NCBI RefSeq assembly: GCF_002966125.1
Contig: NZ_CP027062.1
Location: forward strand, 1,736,001 to 1,800,000
Source: Pukyongia salina
GTDB taxonomy: Bacteria; Bacteroidota; Bacteroidia; Flavobacteriales; Flavobacteriaceae
Direction: 5' to 3'
DNA: 64,000 bases
Shown piece by piece: positions 55,686 through 64,000 of this stretch (within the stretch, counting starts at the first letter, position 1; every line of letters begins with the position of its first letter). Position numbers and translations under genes: made by a program. The notes beneath the pieces were generated by a model that made no database searches, had not been told where the DNA came from, and worked only from the letters and a program-made list of their open reading frames with translations.

Positions 55686-56330
55686 TTAATCGCAGGAGCA
55701 ATATTTATCGCTGCTGGCTTTTTCGAAACATTCTTTTCCTTCCTTAAAGGCAAAATAAGCCAGGCCGAGCGTTCCTATACTATCAATATAGGCAAGGCCG
55801 GTCAATTCGAAGATTCCGCTGCTTATTAATAATATAACCGACATATATACACAAACCAGGGTACAGTTTGCATCGGCTATAATGGGATCGGACTCCAATC
55901 GTCTTCCCACCTTTTTTTTCCAATAAACCAACAGTAACATAACTACAATAGAAATGCCTGAGATCACAACACCAAATAACGTGGTTACTGGTTTATGCCC
56001 GGTCCAGATATTATAGGCACTTGTTATAAGCAACACCAGTACTAACAAATAAAATGCAAATCCCGTAATCTGTAGTGCCAACTTTTCGAACCTGTCTCGA
56101 CTGCTCTCCGGATTTCTTTTTATTCTGTGGACCATATGCACAATTCCAACCCCAGAGATCACCTCGATAAAACTATCTGCCCCAAATCCGAATAGCGCAA
56201 GACTCTCATCTTCATATCCGAAATAGGTTGATAACAACCCTTCAATTAAATTATATCCAATTGTAAAAATGGCAAGCCCTAAGGCTATGTTGAATAATTT
56301 TATCTCGGGAGACGAATTTGTTTTCACCAT
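55686..56330 (-). CDS. Short cation diffusion facilitator-type transporter
   Basis: The 214-residue protein has six hydrophobic helices. Its GADSFIEVISG in helix 2 and YIDSIGTLG in helix 5 are at the metal-site positions of CDF transporters. It lacks the C-terminal cytoplasmic domain of full-length members (about 300 residues) and ends in KYCSCD, a possible metal-binding tail. The likely substrates are divalent cations such as zinc or cadmium, exported in exchange for protons. It is monocistronic. Confidence 0.83.
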   Translation of the reverse strand: MVKTNSSPEIKLFNIALGLAIFTIGYNLIEGLLSTYFGYEDESLALFGFGADSFIEVISGVGIVHMVHRIKRNPESSRDRFEKLALQITGFAFYLLVLVLLITSAYNIWTGHKPVTTLFGVVISGISIVVMLLLVYWKKKVGRRLESDPIIADANCTLVCVYMSVILLISSGIFELTGLAYIDSIGTLGLAYFAFKEGKECFEKASSDKYCSCD

Positions 56331-56511
56331 ATCACATTTTAATTTTTATGCCGGAAGTTAGGCGTAGAGCGGTATTTATAGTGCGTCATCTTAGCCAAAT
56401 GCATCAATATTTACACCAAACATTGGTGATCCGGACGAAGTTGAATAAACTAATTCTGCCTTATTCATCGTCAAAACCAAGCTATTAGCTTTGTGAGGAT
56501 AAGGTATTAAA

Positions 56512-56540
56512 GCCCTGTGCTTTTACACACAGGGCAAATT
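56512..56540 (-). terminator. Terminator-like hairpin after the 164-residue protein gene
   Basis: GCCCTGTG (56512-56519) pairs perfectly with CACAGGGC (56528-56535). On the minus strand it lies a few bases after the stop of the gene ending at 56547 and is followed by TTTAAT. Confidence 0.5.
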
Positions 56541-56546
56541 TAATCA

Positions 56547-57041
56547 CTATCTGTGAATTAAACGGTCGTGAATAAGTTGAGACCATTTTTCGACCGATTG
56601 TAGTTCTCCGTTTAATTGAACGTTATCATCTGCGTTGAAAAATTCGAACTTAATTTCACTTTCGCCTTGAACGGAAGGAACAAACCTAAGATCAAGACGT
56701 TCGAGTAGCTTTTCTTTTACTCCTTTGTTACTGATAGTCCTGTGGGTTGTTACTACCTTACAATCCTCTATAGCTTTAAGGTCGACAAATTGCTCTATGG
56801 TCTGGTCCTCTGTTTGTCTGTAAAAGAAAACCATTTGGTTATTTTCATCAATTCCAATCGCATTGGTGCCCAAGATCTCGTGATGATCTATTGTACACTT
56901 CTTTTGCGTGGCTATTTCTAAAAGTGATCGCAAGATCAATTTCTCTTTTTTCTTTCGCCCCCGCATCATCATATAAATGGGTACTACAATAACCAACATA
57001 GTAATACCACCAATAATGGCGGTTCCTAAATCCAATTTCAT
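56547..57041 (-). CDS. Membrane-anchored protein of unknown function
   Basis: One N-terminal membrane helix (about 8-26) and a basic RGRKKKEK stretch are followed by a cytoplasmic domain of alternating strands and helices (about 34-164). The layout suggests an inside-facing soluble domain. I recognise no family. The length is 164. It is monocistronic and ends in a hairpin. Confidence 0.72.
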   Translation of the reverse strand: MKLDLGTAIIGGITMLVIVVPIYMMMRGRKKKEKLILRSLLEIATQKKCTIDHHEILGTNAIGIDENNQMVFFYRQTEDQTIEQFVDLKAIEDCKVVTTHRTISNKGVKEKLLERLDLRFVPSVQGESEIKFEFFNADDNVQLNGELQSVEKWSQLIHDRLIHR

Positions 57042-57145
57042 TTTTCATTTTATTAAAATTTATATACAGTGAACAGGCAATGTGTATTACAAAGCCTAAA
57101 GAAAACACGTCATTTCCCTTGTAATGGAATGACAGCTTAATTGGA

Positions 57146-57505
57146 TTACCAGAAAAAGTGATAGGGGAAAAGCAGGTCTGCTTTCCGTTGTTGTATAAGA
57201 AAGTTTACAGAATAATTATTGTATTGAGTGAATTCTGCACTAAGTACCGATTCTTTTGAATTGTAGAGGCTAGTATCATTATGAGTGTTATCATAGGTAT
57301 CCGGAGCGGGATCAATGCCTACAATTTCAACCGAAAATTCCGATTGAACTGTGTGAGATAGTAAGTTGTGTGAGGTGGGTGCAAAATTATGTTCCTGTCC
57401 TGAGTTCAGGTTATTTTGGAACTCGGTATTTAAAGGTACATTGGCAGCAATACTTACTGCGAAGCAGTAAATTGCCGTTAAGATGAGTGCACCAAAATGT
57501 TTCAC
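57146..57505 (-). CDS. Small secreted protein of unknown function
   Basis: A hydrophobic N-terminal segment (about 2-22) looks like a signal peptide. The rest is Asn/Ser/Thr-rich without cysteine. The frame can start at GTG 57517 or GTG 57505. The promoter box ends only five bases before the former, so I prefer the latter (119 residues). No family or function is recognised. The gene is AT-rich and monocistronic. Confidence 0.6.
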   Translation of the reverse strand: MKHFGALILTAIYCFAVSIAANVPLNTEFQNNLNSGQEHNFAPTSHNLLSHTVQSEFSVEIVGIDPAPDTYDNTHNDTSLYNSKESVLSAEFTQYNNYSVNFLIQQRKADLLFPYHFFW

Positions 57506-57521
57506 GCTGTCTTTCACACCG

Positions 57522-57529
57522 CAAATGTA
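57522..57529 (-). promoter_or_regulatory. Bacteroidota -7 box of the small secreted protein gene
   Basis: The minus strand reads TACATTTG, a perfect TAnnTTTG. Its position shifts the likely translation start to the second GTG. Confidence 0.5.
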
Positions 57530-57577
57530 ATTTAATTCGGGATTTGAATTACAATTTTATGATTTCGTTATATTCTG

Positions 57578-57604
57578 GCCGGCAATTATAGAATTGCTAC
57601 CGGC
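57578..57604 (-). terminator. Hairpin directly after the antiporter stop codon
   Basis: GCCGG plus CAATT pair with AATTG plus CCGGC across a TATA-G loop and a three-base bulge. There is no T run, so termination is uncertain. Confidence 0.35.
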
Positions 57605-57605
57605 A

Positions 57606-59066
57606 TTACGATCTTAGGGCCTTGTGGACTTCATCAAAGACTGCAAATCTATCGGCAAGAACAACCAAGGTGTCATCCTCTTCGATCTTAGTTGCACCAT
57701 TTGGAGTAATATAACTGTCGCCTCGAATGATCATGGCAATGATCGCATTTTTTGGAAAGCCTAGTTCAACAATTTTCTTATCAACCGCAGAGCAGTCTGG
57801 GGTAATAATAATTTCCTGCATTTCGGCTTTGGGATTCTCTGCTAATAGCAGATCGGTTGCGGTAAGTTTCTTTGCCTTTATGGGCAAGGCTACATGCAAC
57901 CATTTTGCTACCAGGGAAAGGGTGGTTCCTTGTATTAATACAGAGGTCACCGAAATAAAGAACACGATATTAAAGATCATGTGAGCTCGATCTATGCCAG
58001 CCAATAGGGGGTATGTGGCAAAAACAATAGGAACTGCACCACGAAGCCCAACCCAGGATATATAGAATCTTCTTCTAAGTTTCATTCGGAAGAATATCAG
58101 GCTAAGAAAAACACCCACCGGTCTGGCCACAAGGATTAGGAACACCGAAATTAGAAGTCCGATTCCTATATAAGGAGTGATTTCAGAAGGAAAAACCAAT
58201 AATCCTAAAGTAAGGAACAACACAATTTGCATTAGCCAGGCCAATCCATCGAACATTTTTAAGATAGTTTTCTTATGTATAATGTTCTGGTTGCCTAAAT
58301 AAACCGCACAGATATAAATGGCAAGAAATCCATTTCCTCCGATAAAATCTGTTGCAGAGAATGTTATAAACATCAATGTGATCACCAATACCGGATAGAG
58401 ACCTTCAAAGTCTAGCTTGATCGTATTAATGATGTATTTACTAAGATAGCCAAAAGCCAGTCCCGAGATCGCACCCAGTAACATTTGTTGTAAGAACATG
58501 GGGATGATAGAAACAAAACTTTGGTCCTGATTGATCACTAGAGTAAGAAATGCAATAGTTAGGACATAGGCCATAGGGTCGTTACTTCCACTTTCCAATT
58601 CGAGGGTGGGCCTGAGGTTGTATTTTAATGCAATACTTTTTGATCTTAATACCGAAAATACCGCTGCGGCATCGGTAGAAGAAACGATCGAGCCTAACAA
58701 TAAACTTTCATAGATGGTAAAATCTGTGATATAATAAACAAAAGTGCCCAGGGAAACTGCAGTTAAAAGTACACCTAAGGTAGATAGGGCAATTCCTTGC
58801 CGTAGAATGGGCTTCACGGAAGCCCAGTTTGTGTCCAGTCCCCCTGAAAACAGGATGAAATTTAAGGATACTATCCCAATAAACTGAGCGAGTTTAGGGT
58901 CGTCAAACTGGATACCGCCTATTCCTTCAGAGCCTGCCAGCATTCCAATAGTAAGGAAGAGCAGGAGGGTAGGTACGCCAAATTTATAAGAAGTCTTACC
59001 CGCGAAAATACTTACGAGAAGTAATAAGGACCCTACTAATAATATGTTTTCAATGGTTAAATTCAT
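57606..59066 (-). CDS. Potassium/proton antiporter (NhaP2/CvrA type)
   Basis: Twelve or so membrane helices of the Na/H-exchanger fold (about 1-385) include the conserved STDAAAVFSVLR and LESGSNDPMAY ion-site motifs and GLRGAVPIV. A C-terminal TrkA-C domain (about 400-486) follows, with ITPDCSAVDKKIVELGFPKN, which usually binds nucleotides and controls transport. The length is 486. The protein exchanges K+ or Na+ for protons. It lies downstream of the arsenic operon but has its own promoter box. Confidence 0.92.
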   Translation of the reverse strand: MNLTIENILLVGSLLLLVSIFAGKTSYKFGVPTLLLFLTIGMLAGSEGIGGIQFDDPKLAQFIGIVSLNFILFSGGLDTNWASVKPILRQGIALSTLGVLLTAVSLGTFVYYITDFTIYESLLLGSIVSSTDAAAVFSVLRSKSIALKYNLRPTLELESGSNDPMAYVLTIAFLTLVINQDQSFVSIIPMFLQQMLLGAISGLAFGYLSKYIINTIKLDFEGLYPVLVITLMFITFSATDFIGGNGFLAIYICAVYLGNQNIIHKKTILKMFDGLAWLMQIVLFLTLGLLVFPSEITPYIGIGLLISVFLILVARPVGVFLSLIFFRMKLRRRFYISWVGLRGAVPIVFATYPLLAGIDRAHMIFNIVFFISVTSVLIQGTTLSLVAKWLHVALPIKAKKLTATDLLLAENPKAEMQEIIITPDCSAVDKKIVELGFPKNAIIAMIIRGDSYITPNGATKIEEDDTLVVLADRFAVFDEVHKALRS

Positions 59067-59094
59067 CCCTATTCGCTCTCAAAATTTAGACTAA

Positions 59095-59102
59095 CAAAGG
59101 TA
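59095..59102 (-). promoter_or_regulatory. Bacteroidota -7 box of the antiporter gene
   Basis: The minus strand reads TACCTTTG, a perfect TAnnTTTG, 28 bases before the ATG. Confidence 0.55.
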
Positions 59103-59155
59103 CAGTTTCTCGATTAAGAAGATAGTGAAAGGCACTGTTGTTTTGAGCATTAAAT

Positions 59156-60196
59156 TCAGGCTTTCCTGAAATATTTTTTCCGAAGCCAAAAAGAAACCCT
59201 AACTAACAGGATTAAAGCGGGAACTTCAACCAAAGGCCCAATGACTCCAGCAAATGCCTGTCCGGAATTAAGTCCGAAAACAGCAATAGCAACCGCAATT
59301 GCCAATTCGAAATTATTACCTGCAGCCGTAAACGCCACCGAAGCAGTTTTGTCGTAAGTGGCACCCGAGGCTTTGGTCACAAAAAATCCGATAATGAACA
59401 TAAGGGTGAAATAAATAAGCAATGGGATGGCAATAATTAACACATCCATGGGGATCTCCACAATAAGCTCACCTTTAAGGGAGAACATGACCACAATGGT
59501 AAACAAAAGTGCGATCAGGGTGAGTGGGGAGATGGCCGGGATGAATTTTGAAGAATACCATTCTTCGCCCTTCAATTTTATCAGTATTTGCCTGCTTAAA
59601 ATTCCTAAAAGGAAAGGAATACCTAAGTAAATGGCTACGCTTTCGGCTATGGTTGCAATTGAAATATCTACAATAGCCCCTTCAAAACCGAAATAGGGAG
59701 GTAGCACGGTTATAAAGATCCACGCATAAAAACTATAAGCGAATACCTGGAAAATACTATTCAGGGCCACTAACCCTGCACCGTATTCACTGCTTCCTTC
59801 GGCCAGGTCGTTCCACACCAAAACCATTGCTATACAACGGGCGAGGCCAATAAGAATGAGCCCCACCATATATTCAGGGTAGTCGCGCAAGAAAGTAATG
59901 GCCAGTAAAAACATAAGTACAGGCCCAATGATCCAATTGAGAAGCAGGGAAATAGAAAGGATCCTGGTATTTCTGAAAACTTTCGGCAACAACGCATAAT
60001 TAACCTTTGCCAGAGGTGGGTACATCATCAGTATCAATCCAATAGCTATGGGAATATTAGTTGTACCCTTGCTAAAGGAGTTGATAACATTCGGAAAGCT
60101 TGGAAAGAAATAGCCAAGTCCAACTCCTATCAGCATTGCTACAAAAATCCATAAGGTTAGATTTCTGTCCAGAAAACTCAGTTTTTTTGTTGCCAT
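59156..60196 (-). CDS. acr3: Arsenite efflux transporter ACR3
   Basis: This ten-helix permease of the bile/arsenite/riboflavin superfamily exports arsenite. The family motif [16 protein letters not shown] holds the essential cysteine (near residue 117), and [16 protein letters not shown] is also present (near 290). The length is 346. It starts three bases after the arsC stop and closes the arsenic operon. Confidence 0.96.
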   Translation of the reverse strand: MATKKLSFLDRNLTLWIFVAMLIGVGLGYFFPSFPNVINSFSKGTTNIPIAIGLILMMYPPLAKVNYALLPKVFRNTRILSISLLLNWIIGPVLMFLLAITFLRDYPEYMVGLILIGLARCIAMVLVWNDLAEGSSEYGAGLVALNSIFQVFAYSFYAWIFITVLPPYFGFEGAIVDISIATIAESVAIYLGIPFLLGILSRQILIKLKGEEWYSSKFIPAISPLTLIALLFTIVVMFSLKGELIVEIPMDVLIIAIPLLIYFTLMFIIGFFVTKASGATYDKTASVAFTAAGNNFELAIAVAIAVFGLNSGQAFAGVIGPLVEVPALILLVRVSFWLRKKYFRKA

Positions 60197-60199
60197 CGA

Positions 60200-60832
60200 T
60201 TAAAGATTGATTTGAGAGAAAACATAAGAAAGTTCGGTCGCGATCTGCAGGCTTCGTTCCAGGTATTTTTCGTCTTGCTGAGGGGTGTTATCGAATTCTT
60301 TAGGGTCTTCGTAAGTGATCGGGATGCGTTTTTCTGCCCCCGGGACAAAAGGACAGGCTTCGTTTGCCGAATTGCAGGTCATGATGGCTGCGAATTCACT
60401 TTTCGGATTAAAATCATCATCCATTACTTTAGAGAAACCAAGGATTGGATGCGCATTATCTGCATATTTAATAGCGTACACCGGATTCCCATCACCGGAA
60501 AGGGTTTTAATTTGAAAGCCCGAGAGGGTTAGCGTATCTGCTATTTTTGGAAAAAGTGCAGTAGCCTCGGTACCCCCAGAATAACAATACACGTTTTTGA
60601 GGTTGTAATGGTATGCCAGGGTTTGCGCCCAAACTTGCGAAAGGTGGCTCCTTCGCGAATTGTGAGTACAGATAAAATTGAGGCGTATCTGTTGCTTTTC
60701 GGTAGCTTTTTGCTGAATATATTCGATCAGGGGCTGTAAGGCAACTTTGCGGTCCTCCGGTATAGAATAGAGGTCTAACGCTTCGATCTGTTTCGTTATT
60801 TCAGGAAACAGTGGAGCTGGTTCTGTGTGCAT
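60200..60832 (-). CDS. arsC: Arsenate reductase, low-molecular-weight phosphatase type
   Basis: The enzyme reduces arsenate to arsenite with the LMW-PTPase fold. The P-loop is CTHNSRR (Cys55 to Arg61), followed by SHLSQVWAQ. A later MTCNSANEACP (near 155-165) and YEDPKEFDN carry the second cysteine pair and the catalytic aspartate. The length of 210 is longer than plasmid ArsC because of an N-terminal helical extension typical of Bacteroidota. It lies between the DUF6428 gene and acr3. Confidence 0.93.
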   Translation of the reverse strand: MHTEPAPLFPEITKQIEALDLYSIPEDRKVALQPLIEYIQQKATEKQQIRLNFICTHNSRRSHLSQVWAQTLAYHYNLKNVYCYSGGTEATALFPKIADTLTLSGFQIKTLSGDGNPVYAIKYADNAHPILGFSKVMDDDFNPKSEFAAIMTCNSANEACPFVPGAEKRIPITYEDPKEFDNTPQQDEKYLERSLQIATELSYVFSQINL

Positions 60833-60855
60833 ATTTTAGTAAATAGGATTAATAA

Positions 60856-61323
60856 TTAGCAACAATTTCCATCGGGAGAGCAACAGGGTTCTTCGCTGAG
60901 GTCGGCCAGGGCTACTTTCTGTTTTTCGGCTGGGACACCACAATTATCCTTTGCCAGGCAATCGGTATATTTGGTTGTGAGCAGGAATTTTTCGCCGTCG
61001 AAATCGAGCCCGAATTTTTGAATAGTCTCTCCCTGGTATTCTACTTCAATTTCAGAATTTTGAAGCTCCAGGACCTTTTCAGATAAATTGATGATATGGA
61101 GTAGTTTCTCCGGATGCAATCTGTGATCGTAGTCGTTGGCATCCCAAAGCTGGAAGTTTATCACCTCTTCTTTCCTTACGGTACCGCCACAATCGATAAA
61201 GTTCTTTTTGATCTTTCCAACTTCGGTAACGTGAAAATGATTAGGAACTAATTCGCCGTTAGGCAGTTGAAAACTAATAGTATTCACCTCTGATAGAATT
61301 GATTTAATCTGTGATAAGTTCAT
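60856..61323 (-). CDS. DUF6428 family protein of the arsenic operon
   Basis: The 155-residue protein matches DUF6428, which recurs between arsR and arsC in Bacteroidota. It is a mixed alpha/beta domain with NHFHVTEVG, IDCGGTVRKEE and FQLWDANDYDHRL. Its C-terminal tail ends in CCSPDGNCC. The paired cysteines resemble arsenite-binding tails. The function is not known. It lies 48 bases downstream of arsR. Confidence 0.88.
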   Translation of the reverse strand: MNLSQIKSILSEVNTISFQLPNGELVPNHFHVTEVGKIKKNFIDCGGTVRKEEVINFQLWDANDYDHRLHPEKLLHIINLSEKVLELQNSEIEVEYQGETIQKFGLDFDGEKFLLTTKYTDCLAKDNCGVPAEKQKVALADLSEEPCCSPDGNCC

Positions 61324-61371
61324 GATTATATTTGTTTATTGCGATTATACAATTAATAATATCAAATTTTT

Positions 61372-61704
61372 TTAGCAACAGTTTTCCTTTGTTGTGATAT
61401 CCTGATCGAGAAATTGGGACATTACGGCTTTCATTTCGGCCCAGTTATCGTGATCAATGCAGTAGCAAACACTCGTTCCTTCTACATTTCCCTTTATTAG
61501 GCCTAGGTGTTTCAGCTCTTTTAAATGTTGCGAAATAGTTGGCTGAGCTAAGCCTATCTCATTCACCAGGTCTCCACACACACAGTTGTCTGTTTTAAAC
61601 AAATGCTGTAGAATGGAAACTCTGGCAGGATGGCCAAAAACTTTAGCAAAGAGAGCAATTTTATTTTGCTCATCGGTAAACATCTCGGTTTTTGTTAATC
61701 CCAT
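61372..61704 (-). CDS. arsR: ArsR-family arsenite-responsive repressor
   Basis: This winged-helix repressor leaves DNA when arsenite binds. The recognition helix region is GLAQPTISQHLKELKHLGLI. Cysteines near the first helices, Cys41 and Cys43 in NCVCGDL, fit the classical arsenite site; further cysteines lie in VCYC and at the end (ENCC). The length is 110. It is the first gene of the ars operon, with an inverted repeat in front. Confidence 0.93.
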   Translation of the reverse strand: MGLTKTEMFTDEQNKIALFAKVFGHPARVSILQHLFKTDNCVCGDLVNEIGLAQPTISQHLKELKHLGLIKGNVEGTSVCYCIDHDNWAEMKAVMSQFLDQDITTKENCC

Positions 61705-61733
61705 TTTTTTATTTATTACTTCATTGCAATATT

Positions 61734-61753
61734 ACGATTAATATTTATATCGT
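61734..61753. promoter_or_regulatory. Candidate ArsR operator
   Basis: ACGAT (61734-61738) and ATCGT (61749-61753) form a 5-base inverted repeat around an AT-rich core, about 30 bases upstream of the arsR ATG. The arms are short, so this is only a candidate. Confidence 0.3.
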
Positions 61754-61790
61754 CATAATTATTTTTCTTTTTTTTCTGAAAATTCTCCGG

Positions 61791-62303
61791 CTATGATCTT
61801 ATTCGTTGTACCAGGTCTGCAATAGTACGGTGTTGGTGTGACCACGACTCCCAGACAGATCGTGCCCATCGCCGTGTGATGTCGAAGTGCAATTCGGGAT
61901 GACCATTCTTCCACGGTTCGGAGATCGTTAGTGGACCGAAAGTCTTGGGGGGATCCAGCCACTTCAGCAGGTCTTTACCCTTGTAAAAGTGCGAAAATAG
62001 TTCACGAAATTGGGGTACAGCTTCAAGTGATAATTCTTCTTCAAAGATAGCGTACAAGGCAGCGAGATGTATGTGTACCGAATTGATAGCTCTTTTATCC
62101 ATTTTCTTACCCACATGTTGCGCGGCGTAGGCATCTACAGTGAATTGATGGCCTTTCCAATACAATGGATGTGAGTATTCTTTTGCCATGACTTCCCCGA
62201 ACATGGCCCAGCAACCCGGAGATGACAGCATATATTTATGACATTCGCCCTCAATATTGGGCGATATAGCACCGCAGGCAAAACATGGAATATATTCATC
62301 CAT
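61791..62303 (-). CDS. DUF5946 family protein
   Basis: The 170-residue protein has an N-terminal CFAC-x10-C motif (Cys7, Cys10, Cys21). It continues with the DUF5946 helical part: LYWKGHQFTVDAYAAQHVG, KRAINSVHIHLAALY and WARSVWESWSHQH. The His-rich pattern suggests metal binding. No function is known. It lies between arsR and the DUF6090 pair on the same strand. Confidence 0.85.
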   Translation of the reverse strand: MDEYIPCFACGAISPNIEGECHKYMLSSPGCWAMFGEVMAKEYSHPLYWKGHQFTVDAYAAQHVGKKMDKRAINSVHIHLAALYAIFEEELSLEAVPQFRELFSHFYKGKDLLKWLDPPKTFGPLTISEPWKNGHPELHFDITRRWARSVWESWSHQHRTIADLVQRIRS

Positions 62304-62337
62304 ATCGCTAATCTATAACTGCAAGTTTTACAGTTGA

Positions 62338-63102
62338 TTATTGTATTTCTTTATCGATTAGATCCAGAATAGTATTCAATTCATCCATCAAGGGAAGGTA
62401 ATGTGCTTCCTCCGTTCCCTTACTGGTGAGTATGAACATTAAAATGTTGTTCTCAAATTCTCTGGAATCCAAAAGTTTGAGATTACTTTCCGGTTGCTCC
62501 AATTTTACAATCCCAAGGTCCTCATTCACACCTGTTAAGTCTAAAATAGTCCTTAAGCTGTTTTCGTTTCTTCTAAAAATATCAAGTACTTTCTCCCGTT
62601 GGATAGCAAGTTCTTGTTCCTGTTTCGAAACATCTTCGATCGTAGAGATCCAATTGGTCAATCTCACTCTAAGTCGGGTGTTGGAAATATCCTTCAAACT
62701 ACCCGAATTTATTATTTCATCCAGGAGAGAGTTGTTTGGATTAAAAGAAATATCCGGGGAAAAGGTGTTAAATAAAATTTCGGAAAACATTTCTTCATCG
62801 GGAATCTTAGTATTATCAGAAGCATAGCCAATAAGTTTTTTCGCCTCCCTCAAATTCTTTCGGTTAATATCTGTGAGCACAGTTAGTTTTGCTTTACTGG
62901 TTTCAAATTCTTCTTTTAATCCCTTTAAATAAACTTGTTCTTTTTCCTCGATAACCCGCCTCTGATTGCTGTTATTTATAGCGAGGGCAATTAAGATCCC
63001 TATTACCACAAGCACTATTTCGCCTATGGCATATAAGAGGTATTTACTTATTTTATTTTCTGAAAGTAATCGTTGACGTATTCTTCTAAAAAATTTTATC
63101 AT
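62338..63102 (-). CDS. DUF6090 family membrane protein, paralogue 1
   Basis: After a basic N-terminus there is one membrane helix (about 24-45) in the family signature KYLLYAIGEIVLVVIGILIA with NNSNQ. The rest is a coiled-coil-rich domain. The length is 254. It lies 74 bases downstream of its paralogue, with which it shares the N-terminal layout but little of the C-terminal sequence. The function is unknown. Confidence 0.85.
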   Translation of the reverse strand: MIKFFRRIRQRLLSENKISKYLLYAIGEIVLVVIGILIALAINNSNQRRVIEEKEQVYLKGLKEEFETSKAKLTVLTDINRKNLREAKKLIGYASDNTKIPDEEMFSEILFNTFSPDISFNPNNSLLDEIINSGSLKDISNTRLRVRLTNWISTIEDVSKQEQELAIQREKVLDIFRRNENSLRTILDLTGVNEDLGIVKLEQPESNLKLLDSREFENNILMFILTSKGTEEAHYLPLMDELNTILDLIDKEIQ

Positions 63103-63176
63103 AGCATAGATTCAAATAGAGCTAATTGTGATCGATCATCGTATAAAAGTGACGGTGGTTTTTATTTACAAACTAT

Positions 63177-63923
63177 CTATTCGATGTGCTCCGGTAAGCC
63201 GGTCATCACTCGGTGAATGAGCACTGAATAGAGATTATTTATTTGCTCGTAAGTAGAGATACCCGAATAAAATAAATTTTCAAGCATTATTTTCTTTTCT
63301 TCGTTTTGTAAAAGTATATTGAAATAGGCACATCTTTCCTTTTCGCTTATTGTCAAATTCTCATCTAAGTAAGCCAGAGAAATAGTTCCATCCATCGATA
63401 CTTTATTATTGAACGCACGAAAATCTTTAACATACATCCAAATAATTTCATCGAAATGGGCGGATAATTGGTAGTAATTGGCAATCTGCGATTTTAATGT
63501 CTGTTCCTCAATCTTACTGTAAGCACCCGAATTCACCATTTCGTCGTAAATAGAACGATCTGCAATATTGGTTCGAACCTCTATGAGTTGATTGTAATTT
63601 GTAACAAATTCTTTGCAATTTTCTTCGTCCATCGGGGTATGCATCAATTGGATCAATCGCTTCAAATTATTAGCCTGCTTTGTGTTGTATTGAATCAAAC
63701 CACTAAATGACAAGCTATCCCGATAAACAGATTGCCTTAGCAAACTAAGTTGATTGTCCACATTCTCTTTCAGATTTTTCTGTTGGTTGGAGTTGTTTAA
63801 ACTAATAGCGATCAAGATACCAATTACCACAAGCACTATTTCGCCAATGGCATATTTAAGATACTTAGCTGTTTTCCCTTCAGAAAGAAAATTCCTTCTT
63901 ATGCTACTGAAAAATTTGATCAT
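63177..63923 (-). CDS. DUF6090 family membrane protein, paralogue 2
   Basis: The N-terminus carries the same signature, KYLKYAIGEIVLVVIGILIA with NNSNQ, as paralogue 1, followed by a helical domain of about 190 residues. The start is the ATG at 63923; the codon before it is GTG. The length is 248. A near-consensus promoter lies just upstream at the window edge. The function is unknown. Confidence 0.85.
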   Translation of the reverse strand: MIKFFSSIRRNFLSEGKTAKYLKYAIGEIVLVVIGILIAISLNNSNQQKNLKENVDNQLSLLRQSVYRDSLSFSGLIQYNTKQANNLKRLIQLMHTPMDEENCKEFVTNYNQLIEVRTNIADRSIYDEMVNSGAYSKIEEQTLKSQIANYYQLSAHFDEIIWMYVKDFRAFNNKVSMDGTISLAYLDENLTISEKERCAYFNILLQNEEKKIMLENLFYSGISTYEQINNLYSVLIHRVMTGLPEHIE

Positions 63924-63939
63924 CACTGGTTAGTTAAAT

Positions 63940-63967
63940 TAAAGATATTAATTTTTAATTGATCAAA
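63940..63967 (-). promoter_or_regulatory. Probable promoter of the DUF6090 pair
   Basis: On the minus strand TTTG (63967-63964) and TATCTTTA (63947-63940) are 16 bases apart, a near match to the Bacteroidota -33/-7 layout. Confidence 0.45.
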
Positions 63968-64000
63968 CATTCAACATTTTGAAATACAATTCCCTTATAA

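Noticed and set aside
56348-56488. 46-residue plus-strand open frame
   Set aside because: It lies between two minus-strand genes, has no promoter box and has an unremarkable composition; probably chance.

Overview
The window is chromosomal DNA of a marine or aquatic member of the Flavobacteriaceae (Bacteroidota). The main evidence is a complete gldK-gldL-gldM-gldN gliding/type IX secretion cluster, the exosortase variant XrtF with its dedicated membrane partner, a TonB-dependent receptor with a carboxypeptidase-like N-terminal domain, several Bacteroidota-specific DUF families, and many copies of the Bacteroidota -7 promoter box TAnnTTTG in front of genes. No ribosomal RNA, CRISPR array, transposase, integrase or phage gene was seen. 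One tRNA gene, an initiator tRNA-Met, lies at about 48.4 kb.

Region by region. 0-1.5 kb (minus): lpxB (cut by the window edge), a small membrane protein and surE. 1.6-5.9 kb (plus): an S41 processing protease, a solitary peptide-type ABC permease and a membrane-anchored DNA/RNA non-specific endonuclease. 6.0-11.5 kb (minus): the rod-shape operon mreB-mreC-mreD-mrdA-rodA, preceded by purH. 13.2-16.4 kb: a MacB/FtsX-type permease, a free-methionine sulfoxide reductase, and xrtF with its partner. 16.4-21.6 kb (plus): a metal-handling cluster made of a DUF3347 lipoprotein, an HYC_CC_PP protein, an acetolactate-decarboxylase-like lipoprotein, an HMA-MauE membrane protein, a TonB-dependent receptor and a small HMA protein. 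21.8-28.7 kb: a tiny basic peptide, then groES-groEL, and a miaB / sigma-54 activator / lptE / TPR protein / secG run. 28.8-33.3 kb (plus): a membrane protein, topA and a degenerate arginase-fold protein. 33.4-38.0 kb: gldKLMN. 38.2-48.4 kb: an FAD oxidoreductase, a DUF983 protein, an ABC-F ATPase, a three-gene RND efflux operon, a TerC protein, a tiny CPXCG protein and tRNA-fMet.

From about 48.5 kb to 57.5 kb the character changes. Genes are short, mostly monocistronic and mostly of unknown function (DUF2188, DUF1801, VOC, RidA-like lipoprotein, DUF3124, DUF2200, TolB/TPR, a duplicated lipocalin-like protein, a short CDF transporter). A dead VanZ-like gene is present. A cluster of palindromic repeats starts exactly at the 3' end of the tRNA and flanks an orphan gene. 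This looks like an accessory region next to a tRNA.

57.6-64 kb (minus): a potassium/proton antiporter, an arsenic resistance operon (arsR, DUF6428, arsC, acr3), a DUF5946 protein and two neighbouring DUF6090 paralogues.

The most interesting material is the 16.4-21.6 kb metal cluster with its decarboxylase-like lipoprotein, the repeat/orphan-gene structure beside the tRNA, and the arginase-fold protein that has lost part of its metal site. All family assignments come from reading the sequence; no database search was run.
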